A stretch of 64,000 nt of DNA from Myxococcota bacterium (GTDB lineage: Bacteria > Myxococcota_A > UBA796 > JAJRTE01): the NCBI GenBank assembly GCA_024278455.1, contig JAJRTE010000218.1, positions 1 through 64,000 on the forward strand, in the 5' to 3' direction. Positions 7,903-16,583 of the stretch are shown here, piece by piece. The position numbers were made by a program, and so were the translations under genes. The number at the start of each line of letters is the position of its first letter. The first letter of the stretch is position 1. The notes below the pieces were generated by a model. That model saw only the letters and a program-made list of their open reading frames with translations, did no database searches and was not told the DNA's origin.

Positions 7903-8907
7903 ATGACGGATCGCCGGAGAAGAAACCTGCTATTGGGGATGGCTGCTGCCTCTGGAGCCGCACTGGGATCCGCGGCGACGGCCCGCGTGGGTTCGGGCGG
8001 CGTCGGACAGTTCCTGGATCCGGGCGAGGTCCCGCTGGGCCGCTCCTTCGGCGACGAATTGGCCTGCGTGCTGCTGGGCACTGGCATCCCGATGCCCTCG
8101 ATCCACCGCTCGAGGCCCGCGGTGGCCATCGCGGCAGGCGGCCGGCTGTTCCTCGTCGACTGCGGTGCCGGCACGGTCGAGCGCTTGCTCCGCGCACGGA
8201 TACCCCCCTGGCGGGTCATGGACGTGTTTTTTACCCATCACCACAATGACCACAATTCCGGGTTCTCGGATTTCCTCATTTCGAGCTGGGGAGGAGGGGC
8301 CAACCCCGAACGGTCCGACCCGCTCAGGGTATACGGCCCGACCAACACTCGAGACATCATCGGGAAGCTCATGGTCCACCTCGAGTGGGACATTTCCCTG
8401 CGCGTGCGACAGAACCGGTTCGACCCCCGTGGCGCGCAAGTCGTCTACGTCGAACAGGATGCTGGCACGATATACGAAAAGGACGGGGTGACGGTGACCG
8501 TGTTCCTGGTGGACCACGGTATCGCCAAACCGGCGGTCGGGTATCGGTTCGAGTACCGGGGAAGGCGCGTTGTGATATCCGGCGATACTCGGCCTTGCCA
8601 GGAGGTCGTGCGGCAGGCCCGCGGCGCCGACCTGCTCGTCCACGAAGCCTACTCCAAGCGCTGGCTCGAGGCGTTCGTGGCGGACCATCCCAACGCCAAG
8701 GATCTCGTGAAAGGCGTCATGGGCTACCACAGCTCGACGCTCGAAGCTGCAGAAGTCGCACGGTCCGCGGGCGTGGACCACCTGGTGTTCACCCACCTCA
8801 TGCCATCGCCTTCGCCGGTCTGGTACTTCGAACGCGACTGGGCCACGGGCGTCCGCGACGTGTTCCGGGGGCACGTGACCGTCGGACGGGACCTGATGGT
8901 GTTCTGA
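7903..8907 (+). CDS. Tat-exported metallo-beta-lactamase-fold hydrolase
   Basis: ATG 7903 follows AGGAGAGG. The 334-residue product starts MTDRRRRNLLLGMAAASGAA, a twin-arginine-type signal (RR followed by a hydrophobic stretch). The body has the metallo-beta-lactamase fold: LLGTGIPMP and FLVDCGAGT (about residues 60-90), the zinc motif THHHNDH (about 108-114), SGDTR (about 227-231) for the bridging Asp, HEAYS, and a late FTHLMPSP that supplies the last His. The arrangement with the C-terminal His resembles the RNase Z/arylsulfatase-like branch rather than class B beta-lactamases. Export as a folded metalloenzyme to the periplasm or outside is likely. The substrate cannot be told from sequence. 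It stands 125 bp upstream of the SGNH protein gene on the same strand. Confidence 0.9.
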   Translation: MTDRRRRNLLLGMAAASGAALGSAATARVGSGGVGQFLDPGEVPLGRSFGDELACVLLGTGIPMPSIHRSRPAVAIAAGGRLFLVDCGAGTVERLLRARIPPWRVMDVFFTHHHNDHNSGFSDFLISSWGGGANPERSDPLRVYGPTNTRDIIGKLMVHLEWDISLRVRQNRFDPRGAQVVYVEQDAGTIYEKDGVTVTVFLVDHGIAKPAVGYRFEYRGRRVVISGDTRPCQEVVRQARGADLLVHEAYSKRWLEAFVADHPNAKDLVKGVMGYHSSTLEAAEVARSAGVDHLVFTHLMPSPSPVWYFERDWATGVRDVFRGHVTVGRDLMVF

Positions 8908-9032
8908 GCGATCGCGTCCCGGGCGACACTCTGTGGTGGCGCTCGAGCACCGAAACGACGTACAGTGGCCGCAGTGAGGCGATCTCCTGGTCACCGTGTT
9001 CGAAAGTGCCAGCCCCCAGCACCCAGGTGCGT

Positions 9033-10559
9033 ATGTCGGTGCGGAAGCTGAAGTCGTCGCTGATTCAAGGCCTCCTGGCAGTGGGGTTCGGTCTCCTGCT
9101 CCTCGGCCTGGTGGAGGTTGCCCTTCGCCTTGCGGGATACCAGGACGTTCCGTTCTACGTGCCGCCCAAGCTCGCTTTCGTGGTGAAGAACGGCAAGATT
9201 GCAGCCGAACTCCCCATCTATCCCGGACCGTGGTTCGAGCCGGAGCCTCTGCCCGACGGGACTTCCGGATTTCGGACCGCCCCGAACAACCGCGGCAACC
9301 AGCGCTCGGGCGTTCCGGGCAGCATGCGAGACGTGCATTTCGCGGCCCATCCGCCGCCCGGTGTCACGCGGTATTTCCTTATCGGTGGATCAGCGGCGCT
9401 GGGGCTGGCGCCGGCGGCGAGCGGCGGGCAGCGGGACGACGAGGCTCGGACCCTTCCACAAGCGGTCATCCCGACGGAGAAGAACGCGGCCGGTCTCGGC
9501 ATGCTCCCGGAACAGATGGCCATTTCGGGTGCGTTGCGCAGCCGGCTCGGGCAGGCCGGACATCGCGCAGAGGTCATCAACGCCTCCATGGTGGCGGCGG
9601 ACTCCGGGCTCTTGGTCAACATCGCCCGGGCCACGTTGACGCACCATCCTCGAGGCCTGCTCCTCTACCTGGGAAACAACGAGGACATTCCGCTCCAGCA
9701 AGCGCTCGAGGACGAGGAGATTCCCCCGGTTTTCACCGCGGGCCGCCAGGCACTTCGGGGCTCGAGACTGTACCGGCTGCTGGCCGACATCATTTTCAGG
9801 GTGACCTCGGCGACGCTGCCCCCGCCCCCCCCACCTCCACCCGGTAGGGACATGCGCAAGCTCGGGGAAATCACCATGGCCCAGTGGAACACCGCTGGCC
9901 ACGCACTGATTTCCGGCGGCACGCCCGAGGACGATGTGTACCGCGCGCTCATCGCCCGGTTCCGGAGCAACCTCGCACGCATTGTCGGCATGGCCGAGGC
10001 CGCCGGGGTGGATGTCTATGTCATTCCAGCTCCGCCGAAGCTGACCGTTCCTCCCATGTTCAGCGCGTGCTCACCCCACAGCGAACACCTGGCGAAACGC
10101 CGCCACGGTCTCGCCAACCGCGCCAACGCAGCGAGAATGGCGGGAGACCTCGAACGCGCCGCCGCCCTTGCACGGGAATGCCTGGAGGTCGACCAGTTCT
10201 TCGCCCTGTGCCACCACGAACTCGGAATGGCCCTGACAGAGTCGGGAAGCACCGAAAGCGGGCTGAGAGAACTCGAGACCGCCCTCACGCTCGACCTGTC
10301 CCGGAGACGGTCCCTGCCGGGATTCGCCAGCGTGGCCGAGGCGTTGTGCAGGACACGGCGTTGCCAGGCCTTCGATGCCCACCACGCCCTGATGGAACAG
10401 GCCCGGGTGGAGGGGCTGGACATCTATTTCCAGCTCTTCGGCGACCACGAACACCTGACACCCGAGGGATGTGCCTGGGTCGCGCAACGCTTTGCACAGA
10501 TGATCGACCGCGACCACGCGCCACGGTCGCATACCCGGGAGCCGGCGCTGCATGAGTGA
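9033..10559 (+). CDS. Membrane-anchored SGNH/GDSL-type protein with helical repeat insert
   Basis: Starting at ATG 9033 (AGGTG just upstream) the product has 508 residues. An N-terminal membrane anchor (LLAVGFGLLLLGLVEVALRLAG) is followed by an SGNH-hydrolase core: FLIGGSAALG (block I with Ser, about residue 115), LYLGNNED (block III with Asn, about 210) and a C-terminal GDHEHLTPEG giving the Asp/His pair (about 480). Between blocks III and V lies a TPR-like stretch (LANRANAARMAGDLERAAALARECL) and a run of nine prolines (about 269). This layout resembles envelope SGNH proteins that modify glycans or lipids, but the substrate is unknown. The frame is open upstream to 8385; the shorter start was chosen because the extension is antisense-like and overlaps the previous gene. 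Confidence 0.75.
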   Translation: MSVRKLKSSLIQGLLAVGFGLLLLGLVEVALRLAGYQDVPFYVPPKLAFVVKNGKIAAELPIYPGPWFEPEPLPDGTSGFRTAPNNRGNQRSGVPGSMRDVHFAAHPPPGVTRYFLIGGSAALGLAPAASGGQRDDEARTLPQAVIPTEKNAAGLGMLPEQMAISGALRSRLGQAGHRAEVINASMVAADSGLLVNIARATLTHHPRGLLLYLGNNEDIPLQQALEDEEIPPVFTAGRQALRGSRLYRLLADIIFRVTSATLPPPPPPPPGRDMRKLGEITMAQWNTAGHALISGGTPEDDVYRALIARFRSNLARIVGMAEAAGVDVYVIPAPPKLTVPPMFSACSPHSEHLAKRRHGLANRANAARMAGDLERAAALARECLEVDQFFALCHHELGMALTESGSTESGLRELETALTLDLSRRRSLPGFASVAEALCRTRRCQAFDAHHALMEQARVEGLDIYFQLFGDHEHLTPEGCAWVAQRFAQMIDRDHAPRSHTREPALHE

Positions 10560-10602
10560 GAAGGTCCCGGCCACCCATCGCCCGGGTCGCCCCCGAAGAA
10601 CG

Positions 10603-12405
10603 TCAGGGCGAGAGTTCGTACCAGTCGAAATCCGCCAGGGAGTAGGTGGCCAGGTCCCCGTCCCACGCCTGGCGGATGGCGAAGACTCCGATTCGGCCGA
10701 CCGGCCCCGTGTTGCTCTTGGTGCCGTTCTGCGTCCAACTATCGCTCTCGGACGCCTTGAACCATCCCGTGTAGTCGTCGCCCCGCTTCTCCACCTTCAG
10801 GAACACCTCCGGTTCGCTGTATCGGACATAGTCTCCCACCACATGGACCACGCTCCCGCCTCCGGGCGGATAGTAGGATCGCTCGGCAACACGCCAGCAG
10901 TCGGTGTCGTCGCCATCGGCGAAGCAGATCAAGATGCCCGCCCCCTGGTAGTTCTGGGTGGGGTCGAAACGCAGTCTCACCGACACCGTCCAGTCACCCG
11001 CCGGAGCCGTGTGGAGCACACGTGGGGCGTCGTAGTTGGTCGTGTCGAAGTAGTCAGAACCCCCGTTCAACGGTGACGCCACCAGGGTGAGGACGCCTTC
11101 GCCGGAATCCTGCCACACCACCGAGTCCGGGTTCGGTGAGATGATCTCCCAACACGGATCGAGCGCCTGGGTGTCGAACTCATCCAGGAACCAGCTCTCG
11201 AAGTGGTCGCCGGTTCCGTCGCAGTCGTTGTCCAGGCCGTCGCAGGATTCCCGGGCACCGGGATAGGCAAGAGGTTCTTCGTCGTCGCAGTCCCCGTATT
11301 TGAGTGCATAGCCTTCAGGTGCCGCACAGTCCTCGACAGCCTCCCCGGCCCCGTATCCATCCACGTCACTGTCCAGGTAGTAGCTCGAAACCGGCAACCC
11401 TTCGTCCACCTGGCCGTCGCAGTCGTCGTCCTGGTGGTTGCACGTCTCGAGCGCTCCCGGGTGCACTTCTTGGTCCCCGTCGTCGCAGTCGCCGCCCACC
11501 TCGGCGTACCCTTCGGGCGCCTCGCACGCGCCGGCGGTTTCAGCGTCGACCCCGTATCCATCGCCGTCGGCGTCCAGGTAGAAGGTCGCCGTGACCCCCT
11601 CGTCCACGGCACCGTCGCAATCGTTGTCCAGACCGTCGCAGGCCTCGTCGGCGCCCGGATTGATGGTGGGATCGGTGTCGTCGCAGTCTTCGGCGACCGC
11701 CGCGTATCCTGGCGGAGGATCGCAGTCCAGCGTGGTGGACGCTTCGGTACCGTACCCGTCGCCGTCCGCATCGGCATAGAAGAGCACCTGGACATCCTCG
11801 TCCACATCCACGTCGCAATCATTGTCCAACCCGTCGCACAACTCCGGTGCGCCCGGGTAGACCGCTGCGTCGCCGTCGTCGCAATCCTCGAGCACGGAGT
11901 AGCCGTCACCATCCTGGTCAGGGAACGGCGTGGCCGTCGATGATGGAGGATAGGTGGGCGTACCGCCACCCCCGGGCGTCGCCGTGGCAACGATGGCGGG
12001 CGTCGATGTCGCGTATTCTTGCGGTGTCGGCGTTACCGACACCGGGAGCGTCGGTGTGGGCTCCCGCACCGGCGTGGGTGTCGGCTCCGCCCGTGGTGTT
12101 GGTGTGGGCTCCCGCACCGGCGTGGGTGTCGGCTCCGCCTGCGGTGTCGGTGTGGGTTCTCGCACCGGCGTCGGACTCGTCTCCACGACAGGGGTTGGCG
12201 CCGGCGTCGCCGCGCCCGGCGTGGGCGTCCGGGCTGGCCAGAGGGTCGGCGTCGGCCCGGGCGCTTCGCTCGGCGAAGGCGAAACGGGGGCGGGCGAGGA
12301 CCGTCCCGACGTCTGGTCATCGTCATCGCCCGAACAGCCTCCGGCCCACGCTGTCAAGCAAATCCCCAGGAGAATACCAACTGAAGCATTGGATCGAATC
12401 GACAT
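10603..12405 (-). CDS. Lipoprotein with Pro/Thr repeat linker, MopE-type metal-binding repeats and a beta-sandwich domain
   Basis: ATG 12405 is preceded by GGGAGG (8-nt spacing). The 600-residue product begins with a signal peptide ending in the lipobox AGGC (Cys about residue 24). A low-complexity linker of repeated EPTPTPVR/EPTPTPRA units follows. Next are five or more tandem units of the form DGDGYG, DCDDxDP, NPGADEACDGLDNDCDGxVDE. These are the putative metal-binding motifs named after MopE and are calcium/copper-ligand-like. The last 200 residues (FLDEFDTQALDPCWEI to DFDWYELSP) look like a DUF1349/concanavalin-like beta sandwich, which often binds glycans. It is probably surface displayed. 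It has no partner gene; the SGNH gene ends convergently 43 bp away. Confidence 0.8.
   Translation of the reverse strand: MSIRSNASVGILLGICLTAWAGGCSGDDDDQTSGRSSPAPVSPSPSEAPGPTPTLWPARTPTPGAATPAPTPVVETSPTPVREPTPTPQAEPTPTPVREPTPTPRAEPTPTPVREPTPTLPVSVTPTPQEYATSTPAIVATATPGGGGTPTYPPSSTATPFPDQDGDGYSVLEDCDDGDAAVYPGAPELCDGLDNDCDVDVDEDVQVLFYADADGDGYGTEASTTLDCDPPPGYAAVAEDCDDTDPTINPGADEACDGLDNDCDGAVDEGVTATFYLDADGDGYGVDAETAGACEAPEGYAEVGGDCDDGDQEVHPGALETCNHQDDDCDGQVDEGLPVSSYYLDSDVDGYGAGEAVEDCAAPEGYALKYGDCDDEEPLAYPGARESCDGLDNDCDGTGDHFESWFLDEFDTQALDPCWEIISPNPDSVVWQDSGEGVLTLVASPLNGGSDYFDTTNYDAPRVLHTAPAGDWTVSVRLRFDPTQNYQGAGILICFADGDDTDCWRVAERSYYPPGGGSVVHVVGDYVRYSEPEVFLKVEKRGDDYTGWFKASESDSWTQNGTKSNTGPVGRIGVFAIRQAWDGDLATYSLADFDWYELSP
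12048..12190 (-). repeat. 48-bp tandem repeat encoding a Pro/Thr linker
   Basis: About 2.7 copies of a 48-bp unit encode EPTPTPVREPTPTPRA inside the MopE lipoprotein. It is a spacer between the lipid anchor and the metal-binding repeats, and likely to vary in copy number between strains. Confidence 0.7.
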
Positions 12406-12537
12406 GATATCGGCCTCCCGCACGTTTCCTCCTGCGCAAGAGCCACGCCGCTGCCGAAGCGGGTCTTGCACCGGGAACAAAGGGGTGCAGCATCGTTTTC
12501 GTTAGTGTGCACGCGGCCCACGATGAGCCTACTGCAG

Positions 12538-12546
12538 AATATAGCA
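12538..12546 (-). promoter_or_regulatory. Possible extended -10 promoter of the MopE lipoprotein gene
   Basis: On the minus strand TGCTATATT (12546-12538) matches an extended -10 (TGnTATAAT, five of six in the hexamer). It lies about 133 bp upstream of the ATG at 12405, in an AT-richer patch. No good -35 is seen. Confidence 0.35.
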
Positions 12547-12649
12547 GAAAAGACTCGCTTGCACCGCCACAAGATGAGATGCGTGATGTGCATGAGCCAT
12601 GCCAGGGCGCACCACGGGGAACTGGACCGGGGACGCTGCGCGACGGCGG

Positions 12650-13285
12650 TCAGAAAAAGGGGTCCTCGAGAACACGCCCCGGCAGGGCCATCAGCCCCGC
12701 TCCGCCACAGTGGAAACAGGGAAACCACCCGTGGCGGCCTCTCCCACCGCACCAGGGACAGGCGATCACCACGAGTTCGTTCTCCGAGCGTCCAGACCCG
12801 CGGCACCGCCGGGAGCGCGCCGGAGACATGCACCGCCCGGAGACCCGCACGCGGAACGGGTGTGCGGCGCCGTGACAGGGATCCGACAAAAGTTCCGCGG
12901 GAATGCCGCTGTTTCCATACCTGGAGACCGGCTCCACGGCGTCGCCCCATCCCGGGGTGTGCCGCGCGGGCTCCTGAACGCCACCCATCCCCCGGAACCC
13001 CCGCGCCGGCCCGGCGTCCCTGACCGCCGCGCGCCGCGTAGTACCCCCCTCTACAGAACGCGCCACCGGCACGACGCCTCGCCGCTTCCGGTCGTAGGCC
13101 GCTCGAGCATCCCTGTCGGACAGGGTGCGATAGGCCTCCTGGATGTCCATGAACCGCTGCGAACCCTCGCAGCAGATGTCGGGATGGCACTGTCGCGCCA
13201 GTCGCTTGTATGCACGCTTGATCGTCTCCCCGTCCGCGTCGGGGGAGACCTCGAGAGTCTTGTAGTAGTCTTTCATCGCTTTCAC
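12650..13285 (-). CDS. J-domain protein with two CxxCxGxG zinc motifs
   Basis: The first start, GTG 13285, has GAGGAG nine bases upstream; ATG 13276 is an alternative. The 211-residue product has a full J domain at the N-terminus (DYYKTLEVSPDADGE, then QCHPDI with the essential HPD, then FMDIQEAYRTLSD and AAYDRKR), about residues 4-72. A poorly conserved Arg/Gly/Pro-rich middle follows, then CPWCGGRG and CFHCGGAG near the C-terminus. Class I DnaJ has four such Cys repeats and a C-terminal substrate domain; here only two repeats and no such domain remain. It probably recruits an Hsp70 (DnaK) to a specialised client. No dnaK or grpE is nearby. It lies upstream of the MopE lipoprotein on the same strand, 244 bp apart. 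Confidence 0.8.
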   Translation of the reverse strand: MKAMKDYYKTLEVSPDADGETIKRAYKRLARQCHPDICCEGSQRFMDIQEAYRTLSDRDARAAYDRKRRGVVPVARSVEGGTTRRAAVRDAGPARGFRGMGGVQEPARHTPGWGDAVEPVSRYGNSGIPAELLSDPCHGAAHPFRVRVSGRCMSPARSRRCRGSGRSENELVVIACPWCGGRGRHGWFPCFHCGGAGLMALPGRVLEDPFF

Positions 13286-13472
13286 CCGGCCATGCTCCTC
13301 GATGGCTCGAAAAGGTTTCCCCGGGCATCCGTGGCTATTCTAACCACTTCACATGCCGGCGACAACCGCGGAACGCCGGGCGCTCGCTGCGCGCGGCTCA
13401 CGTCCTGCGCGGCGCTGTCCCGCGGGTCGCTGTCCTGGGCGACAAGAAACGCGGACAGGGGGAAAATAGTTC

Positions 13473-13511
13473 TTGACAGACGGGAGTAATGTTATTAGCT
13501 TTGTCTAACAT
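13473..13511 (+). promoter_or_regulatory. Promoter and DtxR-type operator of the dtxR-feoA fusion gene
   Basis: TTGACA (13473-13478) is followed after 17 bp by TAGCTT (13496-13501). Overlapping that weak -10 is TTAG-CTTTGT-CTAACAT (13495-13511), which matches the element in front of feoB. The candidate start site would fall about on ATG 13510. Metal-loaded DtxR-family protein would be expected to bind here and repress its own gene. Confidence 0.55.
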
Positions 13512-14253
13512 GAGCGCAACCATGCAGGAGACGGTATTGACCGGGGCCCTCGAGGACTACCTCGAGACCGTGTATCAGCTCGTCCAGAGCCGGAAGCTGG
13601 CTCGAGTCAAGGACATCGCGCGGGCCCGGAGTGTTCGTGCGGGGTCCGTGTCGCCAGCCATGCGGCGCCTGGCGGACCTGGGCATGATTCGGTACGTCCA
13701 GCGGGAGTACATCGACCTGACGCCGCTCGGCGAGGAGCACGCTCGGCGTATCCTGGCACGCCACCGGATCCTCACGCGGTTCTTTCGGGAAATCCTCCAG
13801 GTCACGCCCGAGACGGCGGAGGCCGACGCCTGCGCCATGGAACACAGTCTTTCGGCCGAGGGAATGGACCACTTGACACGTCTTTTCGAGTTTCTGCGTG
13901 TTTGTCCCGACGGGCGGAAGTTCCTCTCGTCGTTCCATTCCTGTCCCCGGATCCAGCCCGCGAGCGCCGAATGCATGCTCCATCATCGCGACGGAACGGA
14001 GGCCATCGACGGCAAGGGCGGCACCACGAGGAGCGTCGCCGACCTCAAGCCCGGACAGAAGGGGCGGGTCACGCAGGTATCGGGCGAAGGCCCGATCCGG
14101 CGGCGTCTCCTGGACATGGGGATCCTCCCGGACACGACCATCGAGTTGGAGCGTGTCGCCCCGACCGGCGATCCTATCTGGATCAAGCTCGAGGGGATGC
14201 AACTGTCGTTGCGGCGCAAGGAGGCGAGCCTGGTGTCTGTGCTGGCAGCGTGA
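13510..14253 (+). CDS. DtxR/MntR-family metal-dependent repressor with C-terminal FeoA-like domain
   Basis: The 247-residue product (ATG 13510; ATG 13522 or 13489 also possible) starts with a DtxR winged helix: TGALEDYLETVYQLV, ARVKDIARARSVRAGSVSPAMRRLADLGMI, then YIDLTPLGEEHA. The metal-binding and dimer region follows (ILARHRILTRFFREIL, then EADACAMEHSLSAEGMDHL), supplying the expected Asp/Glu/Cys/His ligands. After about residue 170 comes an SH3-like FeoA domain: LKPGQKGRVTQVSG, RRRLLDMGILPDTTIELE and RKEASLVSVL. The gene precedes feoB by 62 bp and is the only FeoA-like sequence in the cluster, so the fusion may both sense metal and assist FeoB (inference). Predicted regulon: itself and feoB through the shared operator. 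No Shine-Dalgarno is visible, so leaderless translation is possible. Confidence 0.9.
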   Translation: MSATMQETVLTGALEDYLETVYQLVQSRKLARVKDIARARSVRAGSVSPAMRRLADLGMIRYVQREYIDLTPLGEEHARRILARHRILTRFFREILQVTPETAEADACAMEHSLSAEGMDHLTRLFEFLRVCPDGRKFLSSFHSCPRIQPASAECMLHHRDGTEAIDGKGGTTRSVADLKPGQKGRVTQVSGEGPIRRRLLDMGILPDTTIELERVAPTGDPIWIKLEGMQLSLRRKEASLVSVLAA

Positions 14254-14272
14254 ATCTTGGGGCGCTCTTTTT

Positions 14273-14301
14273 TTGTCGTGATTGTTAGAGTCGACTAACA
14301 T
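14273..14301 (+). promoter_or_regulatory. feoB promoter with overlapping DtxR-type operator
   Basis: TTGTCG (14273-14278), a 17-bp spacer and TAACAT (14296-14301) form a plausible promoter. The palindrome TGTTAG-AGTCGA-CTAACA (14283-14300) covers the spacer and -10 and shares TTAG-N6-CTAACAT with the site at 13495-13511. Binding here would block polymerase. Confidence 0.6.
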
Positions 14302-14315
14302 ACCGAGCAATACCT

Positions 14316-16538
14316 ATGGGAAACGGATCACACCATGCGCAGGAGGTCACGGTCGCCCTTGCGGGCAACCCCAACGCGGGCAAGACGTCGCTGTTCAACG
14401 CCCTGACCGGCGCGAGGCAGCACGTAGGGAACTACCCGGGTGTCACGGTCGAACGCCGCACGGGGCACTACGAGTTCGAGGGCCGGCGCTACAACGTTGT
14501 CGATTTGCCGGGCACCTACAGCCTCACGTCCTACTCCCCGGAAGAACGTATCGCGCAGTTGGAGCTACTCGAGCACGCTCCCGAAGTCGTGGTGGCGGTG
14601 GTGGACGAGACTGCCCTCAAGCGGAGCCTCGTCCTGGTGGCGCAGCTCATGCACCTGACCGGTCGGATGGTCCTGTGCCTCAACATGGCGGACGAGGCAC
14701 GGATGTCCGGGCAGAAGCTCGACATCGCCCTGCTCGAGCGGTTGTTGGGCATGCCCGTCGTGGAAACGGTGGGGCACAAGCAGCAGGGCATGGATGGCCT
14801 GGTGCGAGCCATTGCTCGAGCGGCGTCGCAAGAGCGGGTGGGGAACCGCCTGGTGCTCGGGGAACGGCTCGATGCAGCCCTGCGCCGAGTCCGTGAGGCG
14901 GTGGCCGGTGCCGGTATCCCCCCGGAACGGGCGGGATGGGACGCGGTCAAGCTCCTCGAGAACGACCCTGGCTACACCAGCCGCTACCGGGAGAAGGGTG
15001 GAGCGTTCGCGGCGGCCGTCGCTGCGGCGGCTCGCGAGCGGAAGCGGATCGAGGCGGCCACCGGGATGGACATCACTTTGTTCATGGCCGAGTGCTACTT
15101 TGGCTTCGTGGATGGCCTGCTGCGTGAAGTGGTCGTGCGCCAGCCCCGCGAGGATGCTCGAGCCGTGTCCGACCGTATCGATGACATTCTCGTCAACCGG
15201 GTGCTGGGCATCCCCTTCTTCCTTGCGGTCATGTACCTCGTGTTCTGGACCACGTTCACGGTCGGGGAGTACCCGATGGACTGGCTCGAGGCGGGGTTCG
15301 ACCTCCTGGGCAAAGCGGTAGGCGGGCTGTGGGCTCCTGGCTCGGACGCGATGCTCAGGTCGCTGATCGTGGATGGCGTCATCGGCGGGGTTGGCGGTGT
15401 GCTCGTGTTCTTGCCCAACATCGTGCTGCTGTTCTTGTCCCTGACGTTTCTCGAGGACACGGGCTACATGGCCAGGGCTGCGTTCCTGGTTGACCGGGTG
15501 ATGCACCGGTTCGGCCTGCACGGTCGGAGTTTCATCCCTCTCGTGACCGGGTTCGGCTGTTCGATTCCCGGTATCATGGCCACGCGCACGCTCGAGAACG
15601 AACGTGACCGTTTGACAACCATGCTGGTATTGCCGTTGATGTCCTGCGGAGCGCGCCTTCCCATCTGGATGTTGCTCATTCCGGCCTTCTTTCCCCCGGC
15701 GTGGCGCGCGCCGGCGCTGTGGCTCATCTACGCGGTGGGCATCGTGCTGGCCCTGTTGTTCGCCCTGCTGCTGCGGCGGTCGATTCTCAAGGGGGAGGAG
15801 GCGCCGTTCGTGATGGAGTTACCGCCCTACCGCCTTCCCACGCTTCGCTCGGTCATCGGGCGTGCGGTCCAGCGCGCGTGGATGTACCTGAAGAAGGCCG
15901 GGACGCTGATCCTCGCGATTTCGGTAGTGATGTGGTTTCTGCTCAACACGCCGGCAGACGTGTTCTCGGGCAAGACGGAAGCTGCTGCACTGGACCGGGC
16001 GCCGGATAGTTCTTCAGTCAACGAGCCGGGGCGAAGCACCCTCACGTCAGCCGAGCCGGGAGAGATCGTCGGCGGCGGCCAGCCTGCTGCTTCGGTGCCT
16101 GGCGGAGCCACCAGCGACGATGCTGAGCGAGCCCGTGCGGCGGAGGAGATGCGGCGGTCCCTGGCCGGACGCATCGGGCGCCTGATGGAGCCTGTCATCG
16201 CGCCGTTGGGGTTCGACTGGAAGCTCGGCACGGCGATGCTGGGCGCCTTTGCCGCCAAGGAGGGCTTCGTGGCCCAGTTGGGGGTCATCTACGCGATGGG
16301 CGAGGTGGACGAGACCTCGGACCAACTCCGGGATGCCCTCCACAGAGACTACTCGAGGCTGACCGCGGTATCGCTCATGCTGTTCTTGCTGATCGCCACC
16401 CCGTGCATGGCCACGGTGGCGGTCATGCGGCGCGAGACCGGGGGCTGGAAGTGGCCGCTGGTCCAGTTCTTCGGGCTCACCGCCACGGGCTACCTGGTGT
16501 CGCTCGTGGTCTACCAGGTGGGACGCACGCTGTTCTGA
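14316..16538 (+). CDS. feoB: Ferrous iron transporter FeoB
   Basis: A 740-residue inner-membrane protein that imports Fe(II), driven by its GTPase domain. The N-terminal G domain shows G1 AGNPNAGKTS (residues 16-25), the G2 Thr region NYPGVTVERRTG, G3 DLPGTYSL (about 68-75) and G4 NMAD (about 124-127). A helical guanine-dissociation-inhibitor-like spacer with LLENDPGY follows. The membrane part has the conserved GFGCSIPG and MSCGARLP with Cys residues of the translocation path, and ends with AMLGAFAAKEGFVAQLGVIYAMG and TPCMATVAVMRRETGGWKW. Length is normal for the family. An 80-residue acidic/Ala-rich loop after the third membrane pair (about residues 545-620) is variable in the family. The gene follows the DtxR-FeoA gene and has its own operator. 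There is no strong ribosome-binding site before ATG 14316. Confidence 0.97.
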   Translation: MGNGSHHAQEVTVALAGNPNAGKTSLFNALTGARQHVGNYPGVTVERRTGHYEFEGRRYNVVDLPGTYSLTSYSPEERIAQLELLEHAPEVVVAVVDETALKRSLVLVAQLMHLTGRMVLCLNMADEARMSGQKLDIALLERLLGMPVVETVGHKQQGMDGLVRAIARAASQERVGNRLVLGERLDAALRRVREAVAGAGIPPERAGWDAVKLLENDPGYTSRYREKGGAFAAAVAAAARERKRIEAATGMDITLFMAECYFGFVDGLLREVVVRQPREDARAVSDRIDDILVNRVLGIPFFLAVMYLVFWTTFTVGEYPMDWLEAGFDLLGKAVGGLWAPGSDAMLRSLIVDGVIGGVGGVLVFLPNIVLLFLSLTFLEDTGYMARAAFLVDRVMHRFGLHGRSFIPLVTGFGCSIPGIMATRTLENERDRLTTMLVLPLMSCGARLPIWMLLIPAFFPPAWRAPALWLIYAVGIVLALLFALLLRRSILKGEEAPFVMELPPYRLPTLRSVIGRAVQRAWMYLKKAGTLILAISVVMWFLLNTPADVFSGKTEAAALDRAPDSSSVNEPGRSTLTSAEPGEIVGGGQPAASVPGGATSDDAERARAAEEMRRSLAGRIGRLMEPVIAPLGFDWKLGTAMLGAFAAKEGFVAQLGVIYAMGEVDETSDQLRDALHRDYSRLTAVSLMLFLLIATPCMATVAVMRRETGGWKWPLVQFFGLTATGYLVSLVVYQVGRTLF

Positions 16539-16583
16539 CGGGATCCCCGCCAGCACTCGAGCAGCATGCTCGAGGAGGATGAC

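Noticed and set aside
12048-12190. Regular 48-bp repeats resembling a CRISPR array
   Set aside because: Units are contiguous without unique spacers and encode a Pro/Thr protein linker in frame.
14247-14274. Possible intrinsic terminator after the DtxR-FeoA gene (AGCG/CGCT, then seven T)
   Set aside because: The stem has only four base pairs with a 12-base loop. The T-run may simply belong to the feoB promoter region.
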